Notes: generated by a model not told the origin, from the letters alone. A stretch of 64,000 nt of DNA from Pseudomonas fragi (GCF_002269505.1 NZ_NQKQ01000001.1:1-64000); one strand, 5' to 3'; numbered from the stretch's first letter, positions 8,684 to 17,592 are shown. Translations and numbers: made by a program.

Positions 8684-9697
8684 ATGAAAGCTGTTGCCTA
8701 TTACCAATCGCTGCCAATCGAAGACGCCAAGGCTCTGCAAGACATCGAACTGCCTGAGCCAGTTGCCGGGCCGCGGGACTTGCTGGTCGAGGTCAAGGCC
8801 ATCTCCGTCAACCCGGTGGACACCAAAGTGCGCCAGAACGTGCAGCCCGAGGCCGACACCGCCAAGGTACTGGGTTGGGATGTGGCGGGCGTGGTCAAAG
8901 CCGTCGGCAGTGAAGTCAGCCTGTTCAAGGTTGGCGACAAGGTGTTTTACGCCGGGTCCATTGCCCGCGCCGGGGCCAACAGCGAGCGCCATGTGGTGGA
9001 TGAGCGAATCGTCGGGCATATGCCCAAAAGCCTCGACTTCGCCCAGGCCGCAGCGTTGCCGCTGACCGCCATCACTGCCTGGGAGTTGTTGTTTGAGCGC
9101 CTTGGCATCAACGAGGGCAAAACCGACGAGCAACAAAGCCTGCTGATCGTCGGTGCGGCGGGTGGTGTGGGTTCGATCCTGACGCAACTGGCCAGCCAGT
9201 TGACTGCGCTCAAGGTGATTGGTAGCGCATCCCGCCCAGAAACCCAGGCCTGGGTGCGTGAGCTGGGCGCCGATCTTGTTATCGATCACAGCCAGCCCCT
9301 GAGCGCTGAACTCAAGCGCCACGGCATTGATGCTGTAAGCCATGTCGCCAGCCTGACCCAGACTGATCTGCATATGGACCAACTGGTCGAAGCGCTCGCT
9401 CCCCAGGGCAAACTGGCCCTGATTGACGATCCAAAGGCACTGGATATCACCAAACTCAAACGCAAGAGCCTGTCGCTGCACTGGGAGTTCATGTACACCC
9501 GCTCGCTGTTTCAGACCCCGGACATGATCGAGCAACATCACCTGCTCAATCGTGTCGCCGAACTTATCGATGCGGGCACTTTGCGCAGCACCGTCGGCGA
9601 GCACTTTGGCACCATCAACGCCACTAACCTGCGACGCGCCCATGCCCTGCTGGAAAGCGGCAAAGCCAAAGGCAAGGTTGTGCTGGAAGGGTTCTGA
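8684..9697 (+). CDS. Zinc-type alcohol dehydrogenase-like / quinone oxidoreductase (MDR family)
   Basis: A 337-aa medium-chain dehydrogenase/reductase. The GroES-like domain (residues about 1-130, with SVNPVDTKVR and VLGWDVAGVV) is followed by a Rossmann domain with the NADPH-binding stretch LLIVGAAGGVGSILTQLA. Catalytic zinc ligands are not obvious, which fits the quinone-oxidoreductase-like subgroup often annotated ZADH. It is expected to reduce quinones or activated alkenals with NADPH in the cytoplasm. The divergent LysR regulator suggests induction by a toxic or electrophilic compound. The exact substrate is unknown. Confidence 0.82.
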   Translation: MKAVAYYQSLPIEDAKALQDIELPEPVAGPRDLLVEVKAISVNPVDTKVRQNVQPEADTAKVLGWDVAGVVKAVGSEVSLFKVGDKVFYAGSIARAGANSERHVVDERIVGHMPKSLDFAQAAALPLTAITAWELLFERLGINEGKTDEQQSLLIVGAAGGVGSILTQLASQLTALKVIGSASRPETQAWVRELGADLVIDHSQPLSAELKRHGIDAVSHVASLTQTDLHMDQLVEALAPQGKLALIDDPKALDITKLKRKSLSLHWEFMYTRSLFQTPDMIEQHHLLNRVAELIDAGTLRSTVGEHFGTINATNLRRAHALLESGKAKGKVVLEGF

Positions 9698-9790
9698 AAG
9701 GACGTCTGAGGGGACAGATGCGGTCAGTTTTTAACCGTCAGTCAGAGACTTGATCCTGGACATATTTGCCCGGTTTTTTCGGCATACACT

Positions 9791-9817
9791 GGCCTCCTTT
9801 GCGAACCGAAGGAGGCC
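9791..9817 (+). promoter_or_regulatory. Hairpin that buries the Shine-Dalgarno of the following small ORF
   Basis: A perfect 9-bp stem GGCCTCCTT (9791-9799) and AAGGAGGCC (9809-9817) encloses a 9-nt loop. The right arm contains the whole AGGAGG ribosome-binding site of the ORF starting at 9822. The mRNA structure would hide the site, so translation could depend on temperature, a ligand or an antisense partner. A functional role is inferred. Confidence 0.55.
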
Positions 9818-9821
9818 AGAA

Positions 9822-9992
9822 ATGAAAATCCTGATAAGAGCGTTAGCAAGATCGCGCGACAGCCAATGGCAGGTGCAAATCGACCAGCAAGCAGTCAACT
9901 TTCGCACTGAAGCCGAGGCTCGGGCCTTTGTTGACAAGCTGCAGTCGCGCCTGCAAGCCCCGCACAGACTGCCCGAACGTTTGGCTGGCTAA
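9822..9992 (+). CDS. Small protein of unknown function (56 aa)
   Basis: A 56-aa, basic, soluble-looking protein beginning MKILIRALARSRDSQWQVQ. No membrane segment, signal peptide or metal motif is visible; the pattern of an amphipathic beta-alpha unit (WQVQIDQQAVNFRTEAEARAFVDKL) suggests a compact DUF-type fold. Evidence for reality is the strong AGGAGG 7 nt before ATG and codon usage like its neighbours. It converges on the MFS gene with a 1-bp gap between stop codons. I do not recognise the family. Confidence 0.65.
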   Translation: MKILIRALARSRDSQWQVQIDQQAVNFRTEAEARAFVDKLQSRLQAPHRLPERLAG

Positions 9993-9993
9993 A

Positions 9994-11190
9994 TCAGACC
10001 GACTGCTCTGCGGCGATCCGGGCGGTGTACAAGCGTCGGGTCGCCATCGCCAGGCCGACGGCCAGCACCCCGCACAAGGTGATGACAATCGCCATCGGCA
10101 TTGCGCTGCCATCGTGCAATACCCCCACCAATGACGCAGCACCTGCCGCCACACTGAACTGCAGACAGCCCAGCATCGCCGACGCACTGCCTGCACGGGC
10201 GCCCTGCCCGCTCATGGCACAGGCCGAGGCGTTGGGAATGATGCAACCCAAACTGGCGATACAGATAAACAGCGGAATCAGCAACGGCCACAGTTGCGCG
10301 GTATGCAAGGTGCTGACACCCAGCAAGACCAGCCCCGCCGCCAGATAGACCCACACCATGCGCGCCAGCAAAAAGGCCGGGCCGCGCTTGGCCAGCAGGC
10401 GGGCGTTCAACTGCGCTACCAGAATGAACCCGGCGGCGTTGGTACCAAACAGCCAGCCGTAATGCTCGGCGGGGACGCCATACAGTTTGATAAAGACGAA
10501 AGGCGAACCTGCAATGTAGGCAAACATCCCGGCCATTGCGATCCCCCCGGTCAGCGCGTGGCCAAGGAACTCACGGTCCTTGAGCAAACGCCCGTATTGG
10601 CGCAGTGCCCCCGACAGCGGCTGACGCGGCACATTGGCCGGCAGGCTTTCAGGCAGGCCAAGCGCAACGGCGGTTGCCGCCAATGCGCTGAATACCGTCA
10701 ACACCAGGAAAATTGACTGCCAGCCATACAGGTTGACCAGCAGCCCGCCCAGCATCGGTGCCAAAATCGGCGCCAGGCCCATGACCAGCATCAATTGCGA
10801 AAACACTTTGGCCGACTGCACGGCGTCGCATTTATCACTGACAATCGCCCGCGACAGCACCATGCCAGCACAACCACCGAGGGCCTGGACAAACCGCGCG
10901 CCAATCAACCACTCCAGGGTCGGGGCAAAGGCACACGCCAGGGACGCGACAGTGAACAGGCCGACGCCCACCAGCAGTGGCACGCGCCGACCGAAGCGGT
11001 CTGCTACCGGGCCGTAGGCCAACTGACCGATGGAGAGGCCCAGGAAGTACACGGCCAGAGTCAGTTGAATTTGGGTTTCATCCGTCGCAAAGGCTTGTGC
11101 CATCGCCGGAAAACCGGGCAAGTAAAAATCGATCGCCAACGGACCGAAGGCGCTCAGGGCGCCAAGAATCAAGATTGTTCGAAGGTTCAT
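9994..11190 (-). CDS. Bcr/CflA-family multidrug efflux MFS transporter
   Basis: A 398-aa inner-membrane transporter of the major facilitator superfamily with about 12 hydrophobic segments. The start FGPLAIDFYLPGFPAMA and the loop-2 motif GPVADRFGRRVPLL are characteristic of the DHA1 Bcr/CflA drug-resistance subfamily, which exports compounds such as bicyclomycin or chloramphenicol with protons. No adjacent regulator is evident. The specific substrate cannot be inferred. Confidence 0.87.
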   Translation of the reverse strand: MNLRTILILGALSAFGPLAIDFYLPGFPAMAQAFATDETQIQLTLAVYFLGLSIGQLAYGPVADRFGRRVPLLVGVGLFTVASLACAFAPTLEWLIGARFVQALGGCAGMVLSRAIVSDKCDAVQSAKVFSQLMLVMGLAPILAPMLGGLLVNLYGWQSIFLVLTVFSALAATAVALGLPESLPANVPRQPLSGALRQYGRLLKDREFLGHALTGGIAMAGMFAYIAGSPFVFIKLYGVPAEHYGWLFGTNAAGFILVAQLNARLLAKRGPAFLLARMVWVYLAAGLVLLGVSTLHTAQLWPLLIPLFICIASLGCIIPNASACAMSGQGARAGSASAMLGCLQFSVAAGAASLVGVLHDGSAMPMAIVITLCGVLAVGLAMATRRLYTARIAAEQSV

Positions 11191-11298
11191 CAGGTATCCA
11201 GAAATCAGACTGCGGTTAGCGCAGGCTGACAGTCTAGCTGTGGTTACCGACCCTGAACATAAAGTTAGCGAGCTAGCTAATAAAACCCGCAGGTCTTG

Positions 11299-11417
11299 GT
11301 AGTCGCTGAGGAGCGAAGCGAGGCTGCGATCGGTCGCGCAGCGGCCGTATAACCTGGCGCACCGCAGGCGACGGCTTCGCCGCCGATCGCAGCCTCGCTT
11401 CGCTCCTCAGCGACTAC
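11299..11417. repeat. REPIN with perfect 35-bp arms
   Basis: Two REP sequences in inverted orientation: left arm 11299-11333 beginning GTAGTCGCTGAGGAGCGAAG and its exact complement at 11383-11417. The same family appears at 20622-20770, 24408-24554 and as a single arm at 49883-49918. Intergenic, between convergence-free gene ends, typical of Pseudomonas REPINs, which are mobilised by a REP-associated transposase not present here. Confidence 0.85.
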
Positions 11418-11437
11418 ATATTGGCTGCCACACATTC

Positions 11438-11638
11438 CTAATGCGCCGTGCGCGCCTCAAAACCGGCATTGGTGATCACGTCGATGATCTGCAATGGCGA
11501 CACATTGCTGTCCACCTTGACCGTTTTGCTCGCCAGATCCACTTCTACTTTCGCGTCTTTATCCACCGTCTGCACCGCACGGGTCACCGCGCCCACACAG
11601 CCACCACAGGTCATACCGTCTACTTTGAACGTTTGCAT
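11438..11638 (-). CDS. copZ: Copper chaperone CopZ (HMA protein)
   Basis: A 66-aa single heavy-metal-associated domain. The Cu(I) site is the CxxC of VDGMTCGGC near the N-terminus. It would carry Cu(I) in the cytoplasm to CopA or to CueR. The start at MQTFKVDG (11638) has a GGAGG-type site just upstream; two extra codons are possible. It is transcribed away from a near-perfect CueR operator at 11675-11697, so copper induction by CueR is likely. Confidence 0.9.
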   Translation of the reverse strand: MQTFKVDGMTCGGCVGAVTRAVQTVDKDAKVEVDLASKTVKVDSNVSPLQIIDVITNAGFEARTAH

Positions 11639-11668
11639 GATCACGCCTCCTGTCTGAGATAGAGCTAC

Positions 11669-11699
11669 AGCTTCGACCTTGCCATCATGGCAAGGTCAA
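11669..11699 (-). promoter_or_regulatory. CueR-type promoter/operator of copZ
   Basis: Minus strand: -35 TTGACC (11694-11699), a 19-bp spacer (11675-11693), then GAAGCT as -10 (11669-11674). Positions 11675-11697 form a palindrome with two exact 11-bp arms (GACCTTGCCAT and ATGGCAAGGTC) around one base. The overlong 19-bp spacer with a dyad in it is the hallmark of MerR/CueR-activated promoters. Confidence 0.85.
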
Positions 11700-11785
11700 G
11701 CCCGTTGTTTTACGCGCTGACTGGCAATCCATCCCCTGCTCGGCCAAGCTGCAAGCCTTGCGATTTGAAAACAGGATACTTAGCC

Positions 11786-12166
11786 ATGCGCTGGACCGCT
11801 TTGAGCCTAGTCAGCCTTTTAGGTCTTGCCAGTTTGCCGCTGTGGGCAACCGCCGCCCAGGACTACGGCGTACTGATCATTTCCCGCGAACGCCTTGAAG
11901 TCCCCACCAACTGTGAGGTGGGTGTGTATATCGACGATCAACTGGCCGGAAGGTTGTTCCAGGAGCAAACCCTGGCCTTTAACTTGCCACCGGCTACAGT
12001 CGATATCCGTCTCAAACTGCTCCCCGGGCAAGCGCCCGGCTGTCTGCCCGGGATGCTGGTGCCCGCCGCGCAGCAGTTCACCCTCAAGGCCGGTGACGTA
12101 CGCAAATACCGCATCGCTCTGGGCAAACAAGGCATGTACCTCAAACCGGCCCAACTGGAATATTGA
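11786..12166 (+). CDS. Small exported protein of unknown function in the copper cluster
   Basis: A 126-aa protein with an N-terminal signal peptide (MRWTALSLVSLLGLASLPLW, cleavage probably after ATAA). The mature part contains two Cys (TNCEVG and GCLPG) that could form a disulphide, and is mostly beta-strand-like. I do not recognise the family; it is probably periplasmic. The start at 11786 has AGGA upstream; in-frame upstream sequence overlaps the copZ operator. Sitting between the two CueR operators it may be part of the copper response, but the plus-strand promoter elements at the copZ operator are weak. Confidence 0.7.
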   Translation: MRWTALSLVSLLGLASLPLWATAAQDYGVLIISRERLEVPTNCEVGVYIDDQLAGRLFQEQTLAFNLPPATVDIRLKLLPGQAPGCLPGMLVPAAQQFTLKAGDVRKYRIALGKQGMYLKPAQLEY

Positions 12167-12205
12167 GCACGGCACAACGCGGCAACTGACGAACAGCAAG
12201 AGGCC

Positions 12206-12236
12206 TTGACCTTGCCATGGGGTCAAGGTCGATTCT
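12206..12236 (+). promoter_or_regulatory. CueR-type promoter/operator of copA
   Basis: Plus strand: -35 TTGACC (12206-12211), 19-bp spacer (12212-12230), -10 GATTCT (12231-12236), 32 bp before the copA start. The spacer carries the dyad GACCTTG...CAAGGTC (12208-12230). It matches the copZ operator in geometry and sequence. Confidence 0.85.
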
Positions 12237-12268
12237 ATGGATAGACAACTTCTTGAGGAGGACTGCTC

Positions 12269-14650
12269 GTGCCCACCCAATTCGATCTGCCGATTGATGG
12301 CATGACCTGTGCCAGCTGCGCAGGGCGTGTGGAAAAATCTCTGGCCAAAGTGCCCGGCGTACGTTCGGTCAGCGTCAATCTGGCCACTGAACAGGCTCGC
12401 GTCGAAGCGCCTGCCGACAGCTTGCCGGCACTGGTCGAAGCTGTGCAGCAGGCGGGCTATAGCGTACCCGCCCACAGCCTGGAACTGGATATCAGCGGTA
12501 TGACGTGCGCTTCGTGCGCAGGGCGTGTCGAAAAAGCCCTGGCCAGGGTGCCGGGGGTCAAAAGCGCCAGCGTCAACCTCGCCACCGAGCGGGCTCATAT
12601 CGAATTGCTCGGCCAGGTTGATCCAGGCCTGCTGATCAACGCGGTCACTCAGGCCGGCTATGGTGCCAGCCTGCACCAAAGTGAAAAAACCACCGAAGAC
12701 GATCAGCAAAAACGCCTGCACCGTGAACGCTGGGCGCTGACCCTGGCTATCGTACTGGCGCTGCCGCTGGTGCTGCCCATGCTGCTGGCGCCTTTTGGCG
12801 TGCACTGGATGCTGCCCGCCTGGGCCCAGTTTGTATTGGCGACTCCGGTGCAGTTCGTTTTGGGCGCACGTTTTTATGTAGCCGCGTGGAAAGCCGTCAA
12901 GGCCGGTGCGGGCAATATGGACCTGCTGGTCGCCCTGGGCACCAGCGCCGGTTATGGCCTGAGCCTGTACGATTGGGCCATCGCCGAACCCGGCAGCATG
13001 CCCCATCTGTACTTTGAAGCCTCGGCGGTGGTGATCGCCCTTGTACTGCTGGGCAAATACCTTGAAAGCCGCGCCAAACGCCAGACCGCCAGCGCCATCC
13101 GCGCTCTCGAAGCCCTGCGCCCCGAACGGGCCTTGCGCATGGTCGACGGCCAGGAGCAGGACGTTGCCATCAGTGACTTGCGCCTCAATGACCTGGTGCT
13201 GGTCAAACCCGGTGAGCGCTTTCCGGTTGATGGCGAAGTGGTAGAAGGCCAAAGCCATGCCGACGAAGCACTGATCAGCGGTGAAAGCCTGCCGGTGCCC
13301 AAACAACCCGGGGATAAAGTCACCGGCGGCGCCATCAATGGTGAAGGCCGGCTGGTGATCAAAACCCTGGCACTGGGGACAGAAACCGTACTGGCGCGCA
13401 TCATCCGCCTGGTGGAAGACGCGCAGTCTGCCAAAGCGCCGATCCAGAAGCTGGTGGACAAGGTCAGTCAGGTATTCGTGCCCGTGGTTCTGCTGATAGC
13501 ACTGGCCACGCTGCTGGGCTGGTGGCTGTATGGTGCACCGATTGAAACAGCACTGATCAACGCTGTGGCCGTACTGGTGATTGCTTGCCCTTGTGCCCTG
13601 GGCCTGGCGACCCCCACCGCGATCATGGCCGGTACTGGTGTTGCCGCCCGTCACGGAATTTTGATCAAGGACGCCGAGGCGTTGGAGCGTGCCCATGAAG
13701 TCAGCGCCGTGGTTTTCGACAAAACTGGCACCTTGACCTCCGGTACCCCGCAAATCGCTCACTTCAGCGCACTTGACGGTGACGAGGCTCGCTTGCTGCA
13801 AGCCGCCGGTGCCCTGCAGCGCGGCAGCGAACACCCGCTGGCCAAGGCCGTGCTGGATGCCTGTGCGGCGCGCAACCTCAACGTGCCGGACGTTACCGAC
13901 AGCCAGTCGCTGACCGGCCGCGGCATTGCCGGCACCCTGGAGGGCCGCCGACTGGCCCTGGGTAACCGCCGCCTGCTGGAAGAAACCGGTCTGGCCCCAG
14001 GCTCGCTTGGCGCATCGGCCAGCGCCTGGGAAACCGAAGGCCGCACCCTGTCATGGTTGATCGAGCAAAGCCCGCAACCGCAGGTGCTGGGCCTGTTCGC
14101 CTTTGGTGACACGCTGAAAACCGGCGCCCTGTCGGCCATCCAGCAACTCAATGCACGCCATATCAGCAGTCACCTGTTGACCGGCGACAACCGAGGCAGT
14201 GCCAAAGTGGTGGCCGAAGCCCTGGGGATCAGCGATGTTCACGCCGAAGTGCTGCCCGCCGACAAGGCCGCGACCGTGGCCGAACTGAAGAAAACCGGGG
14301 TGGTGGCCATGGTCGGTGACGGCATCAACGACGCCCCGGCACTGGCTGCGGCTGACATCGGTATCGCCATGGGTGGCGGTACCGATGTGGCCATGCATGC
14401 AGCCGGTATCACCCTGATGCGCGGCGACCCGCGACTGGTGCCGGCGGCACTGGAGATCAGCCGCAAAACCTACGCGAAAATCCGGCAGAACCTGTTTTGG
14501 GCGTTTATCTACAACGTCATCGGCATTCCGCTAGCGGCCTTCGGCTTTTTGAACCCGGTACTGGCGGGGGCGGCCATGGCCTTTTCCAGCGTCAGTGTGG
14601 TCAGTAACGCGTTGTTGCTGAAGTTCTGGAAACCCAAGGACCTTGAATAA
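12269..14650 (+). CDS. copA: Cu(I)-exporting P1B-type ATPase
   Basis: A 793-aa inner-membrane ATPase that pumps Cu(I) out of the cytoplasm. Two N-terminal heavy-metal-associated domains each carry [10 protein letters not shown] (residues about 10-20 and 77-87). Transmembrane segments follow, including the metal-binding CPC in IACPCALGL near residue 438. The phosphorylated Asp is D484 in FDKTGTLT, the nucleotide-binding SEHPL is near residue 521 and [10 protein letters not shown] near 682. The GTG start at 12269 has a GAGGAGGA ribosome-binding site and lies just after a CueR promoter. cueR follows 12 bp downstream, so the two form an autoregulated operon. Confidence 0.95.
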   Translation: MPTQFDLPIDGMTCASCAGRVEKSLAKVPGVRSVSVNLATEQARVEAPADSLPALVEAVQQAGYSVPAHSLELDISGMTCASCAGRVEKALARVPGVKSASVNLATERAHIELLGQVDPGLLINAVTQAGYGASLHQSEKTTEDDQQKRLHRERWALTLAIVLALPLVLPMLLAPFGVHWMLPAWAQFVLATPVQFVLGARFYVAAWKAVKAGAGNMDLLVALGTSAGYGLSLYDWAIAEPGSMPHLYFEASAVVIALVLLGKYLESRAKRQTASAIRALEALRPERALRMVDGQEQDVAISDLRLNDLVLVKPGERFPVDGEVVEGQSHADEALISGESLPVPKQPGDKVTGGAINGEGRLVIKTLALGTETVLARIIRLVEDAQSAKAPIQKLVDKVSQVFVPVVLLIALATLLGWWLYGAPIETALINAVAVLVIACPCALGLATPTAIMAGTGVAARHGILIKDAEALERAHEVSAVVFDKTGTLTSGTPQIAHFSALDGDEARLLQAAGALQRGSEHPLAKAVLDACAARNLNVPDVTDSQSLTGRGIAGTLEGRRLALGNRRLLEETGLAPGSLGASASAWETEGRTLSWLIEQSPQPQVLGLFAFGDTLKTGALSAIQQLNARHISSHLLTGDNRGSAKVVAEALGISDVHAEVLPADKAATVAELKKTGVVAMVGDGINDAPALAAADIGIAMGGGTDVAMHAAGITLMRGDPRLVPAALEISRKTYAKIRQNLFWAFIYNVIGIPLAAFGFLNPVLAGAAMAFSSVSVVSNALLLKFWKPKDLE

Positions 14651-14662
14651 GGAGGCATCGTC

Positions 14663-15073
14663 ATGAATATAGGCCAGGCCGCCAGACACAGCGGCTTGAG
14701 CGCCAAGATGATTCGTTATTACGAGTCCATCGGCCTGCTCAAACCCGCGCAACGCAGTGACAGCGGCTACCGCCTGTACAGCGATGACGACCTGCATACC
14801 CTGGCGTTTATCAAACGCTCGCGGGACCTGGGGTTTTCGCTGGAGGAGGTCGGCAAGCTACTGACCCTGTGGCAGGATCGCCAGCGCGCCAGTGGTGATG
14901 TGAAGGCACTGGCGCGCCAGCATATTGATGAGCTGAACCAGAAGATCGCCGAGCTGAGCAGCCTGCGCGATACGTTGCAGGATCTGGTCGAAAGCTGTCA
15001 GGGCGACCACCGCCCTGACTGCCCGATCCTCAGGGATCTGGAATCAGGGCCCTGCTGCGCCGTAAAGGCATGA
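14663..15073 (+). CDS. cueR: CueR copper-responsive MerR-family regulator
   Basis: A 136-aa MerR-family activator. The N-terminal winged helix starts MNIGQAARHSGLSAKMIRYYE, a dimerisation helix follows, and the metal-binding loop C-x7-C is seen in SCQGDHRPDCPIL, the CueR spacing for Cu(I)/Ag(I)/Au(I). A further CC pair occurs near the C-terminus (GPCCAVKA). It is in an operon with copA and should act on the two operators at 11669-11699 and 12206-12236. Confidence 0.93.
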   Translation: MNIGQAARHSGLSAKMIRYYESIGLLKPAQRSDSGYRLYSDDDLHTLAFIKRSRDLGFSLEEVGKLLTLWQDRQRASGDVKALARQHIDELNQKIAELSSLRDTLQDLVESCQGDHRPDCPILRDLESGPCCAVKA

Positions 15074-15099
15074 ACATCTGCATGACCGGGTGATCAACC

Positions 15100-15188
15100 T
15101 GTGGGAGCGGGCTTGCTCGCGATTCAGGCGCCAAGGTGTATCTGGCTGACCAGGGTGATGCCATCGCGGGCAAGCCCGGCTCCCACAG
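15100..15188. repeat. REP-like inverted pair
   Basis: TGTGGGAGCGGGCTTGCTCG at the left and its imperfect complement at the right (ending GGCTCCCACA) bracket about 45 bp. This is the second, abundant repeat family of the window (also 17593-17655, 29165-29251, 49429-49516, 59550-59600). It lies between the converging cueR and TSUP genes and may also end their transcripts. Confidence 0.8.
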
Positions 15189-15197
15189 GAACGTTAA

Positions 15198-16004
15198 TCA
15201 GAAAGCTGTCAGCAACACCTTAGCCAACATCAGCACGCCAATCACTGCACACAGCGCCGCGAAACCCTGCTGTAGCCACTGGGCCGAGACGTGCGGGGCG
15301 GTGACACGACCGGCAACCATCCCGGCCAGGGTTGCGGCAATAAACATCACCCCTTCACTCGACAGACTCACGCCTTGGCTCATCAGGTTGCCCAAGGTGC
15401 CCAGCGAGACCAGCGCCACGACCATCAGCGAAGTGGAGACCACCGCGTGGATGCGCACGTCACTGAATTTGCGAAACGCCGGCACGATCAAAAAACCGCC
15501 ACCGACACTCAATAATCCCGTAAGCAACCCCGAAGTGGCACCAATCGATACCAGCGTCAGGCTGCAGCGGGCATTCCAGGTCAGCCGCCCGGTAGCCGGG
15601 TTGAGCATGCAGTTTTTCTCCAGCACACCAATGCTGGCGTCTTCGCGCGCATCGGCTCTGGCCTGCAGGAACATGCGCAGCGAGACAAACATCATCACCG
15701 CACTGAACATCAGTACCAGCGCCTTGGCGGGCAGCAATCTGGCCAGATGCAAGCCGATCGGCGAAGTGATCGAGCCCACGATCGCCATCAATGCAGCCGC
15801 CTTGTAGCGCACCAGGCCTCTGCGCAAACCATCCAGTGCGCCCAGTGCCGCGGCCATGCCGACCGCCAGCAAGGCCACCGGCGTGGCTTGCGCCAATGTC
15901 CAGCCAAGCCCCAGGGTCAGCGCCGGGATAGCCAGAATACCGCCTCCAGCCCCCGTCAACCCGAGCACCAGTCCAACCAGCATGCCTAACAGAATAATCA
16001 ACAT
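15198..16004 (-). CDS. TauE/SafE (TSUP) family sulfur-compound permease
   Basis: A 268-aa integral membrane protein with about 8 hydrophobic segments and the internal duplication typical of TSUP permeases (GLVLGLTGAGGGILAIPAL and GLLTGLLSVGGGFLIVPAF). Relatives export or import sulfite, sulfonates or other sulfur anions. It lies 8 bp downstream of an SQR-like flavoprotein gene, an association seen in sulfide-detoxification operons, so sulfite or thiosulfate export is the likely role. Confidence 0.85.
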   Translation of the reverse strand: MLIILLGMLVGLVLGLTGAGGGILAIPALTLGLGWTLAQATPVALLAVGMAAALGALDGLRRGLVRYKAAALMAIVGSITSPIGLHLARLLPAKALVLMFSAVMMFVSLRMFLQARADAREDASIGVLEKNCMLNPATGRLTWNARCSLTLVSIGATSGLLTGLLSVGGGFLIVPAFRKFSDVRIHAVVSTSLMVVALVSLGTLGNLMSQGVSLSSEGVMFIAATLAGMVAGRVTAPHVSAQWLQQGFAALCAVIGVLMLAKVLLTAF

Positions 16005-16012
16005 GGTCAGGC

Positions 16013-17395
16013 TCAGTCCGGCTTGCAGTCAGTGAACCACTCGCGCCCTTTGAGCATGCCCTGCCAGTAGAACCACGGCAGCAATGTGGCCTTGAGCAGC
16101 CACGCCGACTTGCGCGCTACGGTCGGGTCCAGGGGGAAAGTGGGGAGCAGTTTGCCGCCATAACCGAATTCGGCCAGGATCACCTTGCCGTTTTCCACGG
16201 TCAGCGGGCACGAGCCATAGCCGTCATAGCGCTTGGGCAAAGCCAGGCCCTTGCGCAGCGCCAGAAGGTTTTCGGCCACGATGACCACTTGCTTGCGGGT
16301 AGCCGCAGCCGTCTTGGCATTGGCCGTATTGCACACATCGCCAAGGGCGAAAATCTCCGGGTAGCGCGGATGCTGCAGCGTCGCCGGGTCAGTCTCGAAC
16401 CAGCCGGCCTTGTCCGCCAGCTCGCTGCGGCGAATAACATCGGGCGCCTGCTGCGGTGGCACCACATGCAGCATGTCGAACGTTTTGGCCACGCGGGTCA
16501 CGCCGCCCGCTGCGTCAGTCACATCAAACCACGCCGTCTTGCCCGGCCCGTCGACCTTGACCAGAGTGGACTGGAAAGCCAGCTGAGCGTTGTAGGCCTC
16601 CACGTACTTCATCAACGGAGGAACGAAAGCGGCTACGCCAAACAACACCGCCCCGGCCAGGTTGAACTCTACCTCGATCGAATCCAGAACACCGCGCTTG
16701 CGCCAGTGATCACAGGCCAGGTACATGGCTTTCTGCGGAGCCCCTGCGCACTTGATCGGCATGCCCGGCTGGGTGAAGAGCGCCTTGCCGCCGTTCAGGC
16801 TGCGCACCAGCTCCCAGGTGTAAGGCGCCAGGTCATGCCGATAGTTGGACGTTACGCCGTGCTTGCCGAGCGACTCTTCCAAACCTTCGATGTTCTCCCA
16901 GGCCAGTTGCAAACCGGGGCAGACGATCAGTTGTTGATAGCTCAGCTCGCTACCGTCGCTGAGCAGCACCACCTTGCGTTGCGGGGCGAAGGCACACAGT
17001 GATGCCTTGATCCAGTCAGCTCCTTTGGGCATGACTGCCGCTGTTGGCCGCACGGTGTTTTTCACATCGTAGGCACCGCCCCCGACCAGCGTCCAGGCGG
17101 GCTGGTAATAGTGTTCAGTGCTGGGCTCGATCACGGCGATAAGCAACCCGGCATCGCGCTTTAGCAAGCTGGCCGACACCGAAATACCGGCCGAACCACC
17201 GCCAACCACGACGACATCGTATTGCCTGGCCTCTCGCGGGGCCTGCGTTGCGGCTTCATAAAGCCTGGAGGAACGATTCCCGGTGCGGCAGTACGCCAGC
17301 ACCGGCTGGGGTAGCTCGCCGAGTAACTGACGCATCTGTTGCGCCAGCCGGGCGCGAAGCCTGCTGGTCGACCACCGTTGGCGAACAGCGGGCAC
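16013..17395 (-). CDS. SQR-like FAD/NAD(P) oxidoreductase with truncated N-terminal phosphatase-like domain
   Basis: A 460-aa flavoprotein. The FAD-binding motif VVVVGGGSAGIS starts near residue 60; Cys residues that could form the redox centre appear in VCPG, KCAGAPQ and GDVCNTANAKT, as in sulfide:quinone reductases. Ahead of it, residues about 28-50 (PQPVLAYCRTGNRSSRLYEAA) match only the C-terminal end of a DUF442/Blh-type phosphatase domain. In the usual fusion (about 550 aa) this domain is complete, so roughly 90 residues are missing. The first codon is a GTG without a good ribosome-binding site. The flavoprotein part looks intact and may still function; expression is doubtful. Confidence 0.7.
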   Translation of the reverse strand: MPAVRQRWSTSRLRARLAQQMRQLLGELPQPVLAYCRTGNRSSRLYEAATQAPREARQYDVVVVGGGSAGISVSASLLKRDAGLLIAVIEPSTEHYYQPAWTLVGGGAYDVKNTVRPTAAVMPKGADWIKASLCAFAPQRKVVLLSDGSELSYQQLIVCPGLQLAWENIEGLEESLGKHGVTSNYRHDLAPYTWELVRSLNGGKALFTQPGMPIKCAGAPQKAMYLACDHWRKRGVLDSIEVEFNLAGAVLFGVAAFVPPLMKYVEAYNAQLAFQSTLVKVDGPGKTAWFDVTDAAGGVTRVAKTFDMLHVVPPQQAPDVIRRSELADKAGWFETDPATLQHPRYPEIFALGDVCNTANAKTAAATRKQVVIVAENLLALRKGLALPKRYDGYGSCPLTVENGKVILAEFGYGGKLLPTFPLDPTVARKSAWLLKATLLPWFYWQGMLKGREWFTDCKPD

Positions 17396-17400
17396 AGAAT

Positions 17401-17583
17401 ATTCATGTCAATGACAGCATCGACCTGGAGGGTTTTGTCGGCATGCGTACGGCCCGCGATGCCACCCTCGGGGTTCCGGCGCTGCTGATTCCGGCGATTC
17501 AGGTCAATATTCGGGCAGGCAACCTGCCGCCTGCGGATGATAGCGGGCTGTGCAGCCTGAAGATTCCGCTGAACCGGTTTTGA
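17401..17583 (+). pseudogene. C-terminal remnant of an unidentified gene
   Basis: A frame open to a stop at 17583 encodes IHVNDSIDLEGFVGMRTARD and on to GLCSLKIPLNRF, which reads like the natural C-terminus of a real protein (balanced composition, good codon usage). Left of about 17398 the same frame runs antisense through the flavoprotein gene and loses that character. I do not recognise the parent family. It appears to have lost its 5' part in the same event that truncated the flavoprotein. Confidence 0.5.
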
Positions 17584-17592
17584 GCCGCCCTT

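Noticed and set aside
11819..13834. 671-aa open frame antisense to copA
   Set aside because: copA has all P-type ATPase motifs in the other strand; the antisense frame has low-complexity His/Gln-rich composition typical of shadows in GC-rich DNA.
17161..17406. Simple frameshift restoring the phosphatase domain of the flavoprotein
   Set aside because: The alternative minus frame (NILCPLFANGGRPAGFAPG) gives no convincing DUF442 sequence further upstream, and the plus strand there encodes another gene's end, so a deletion fits better.
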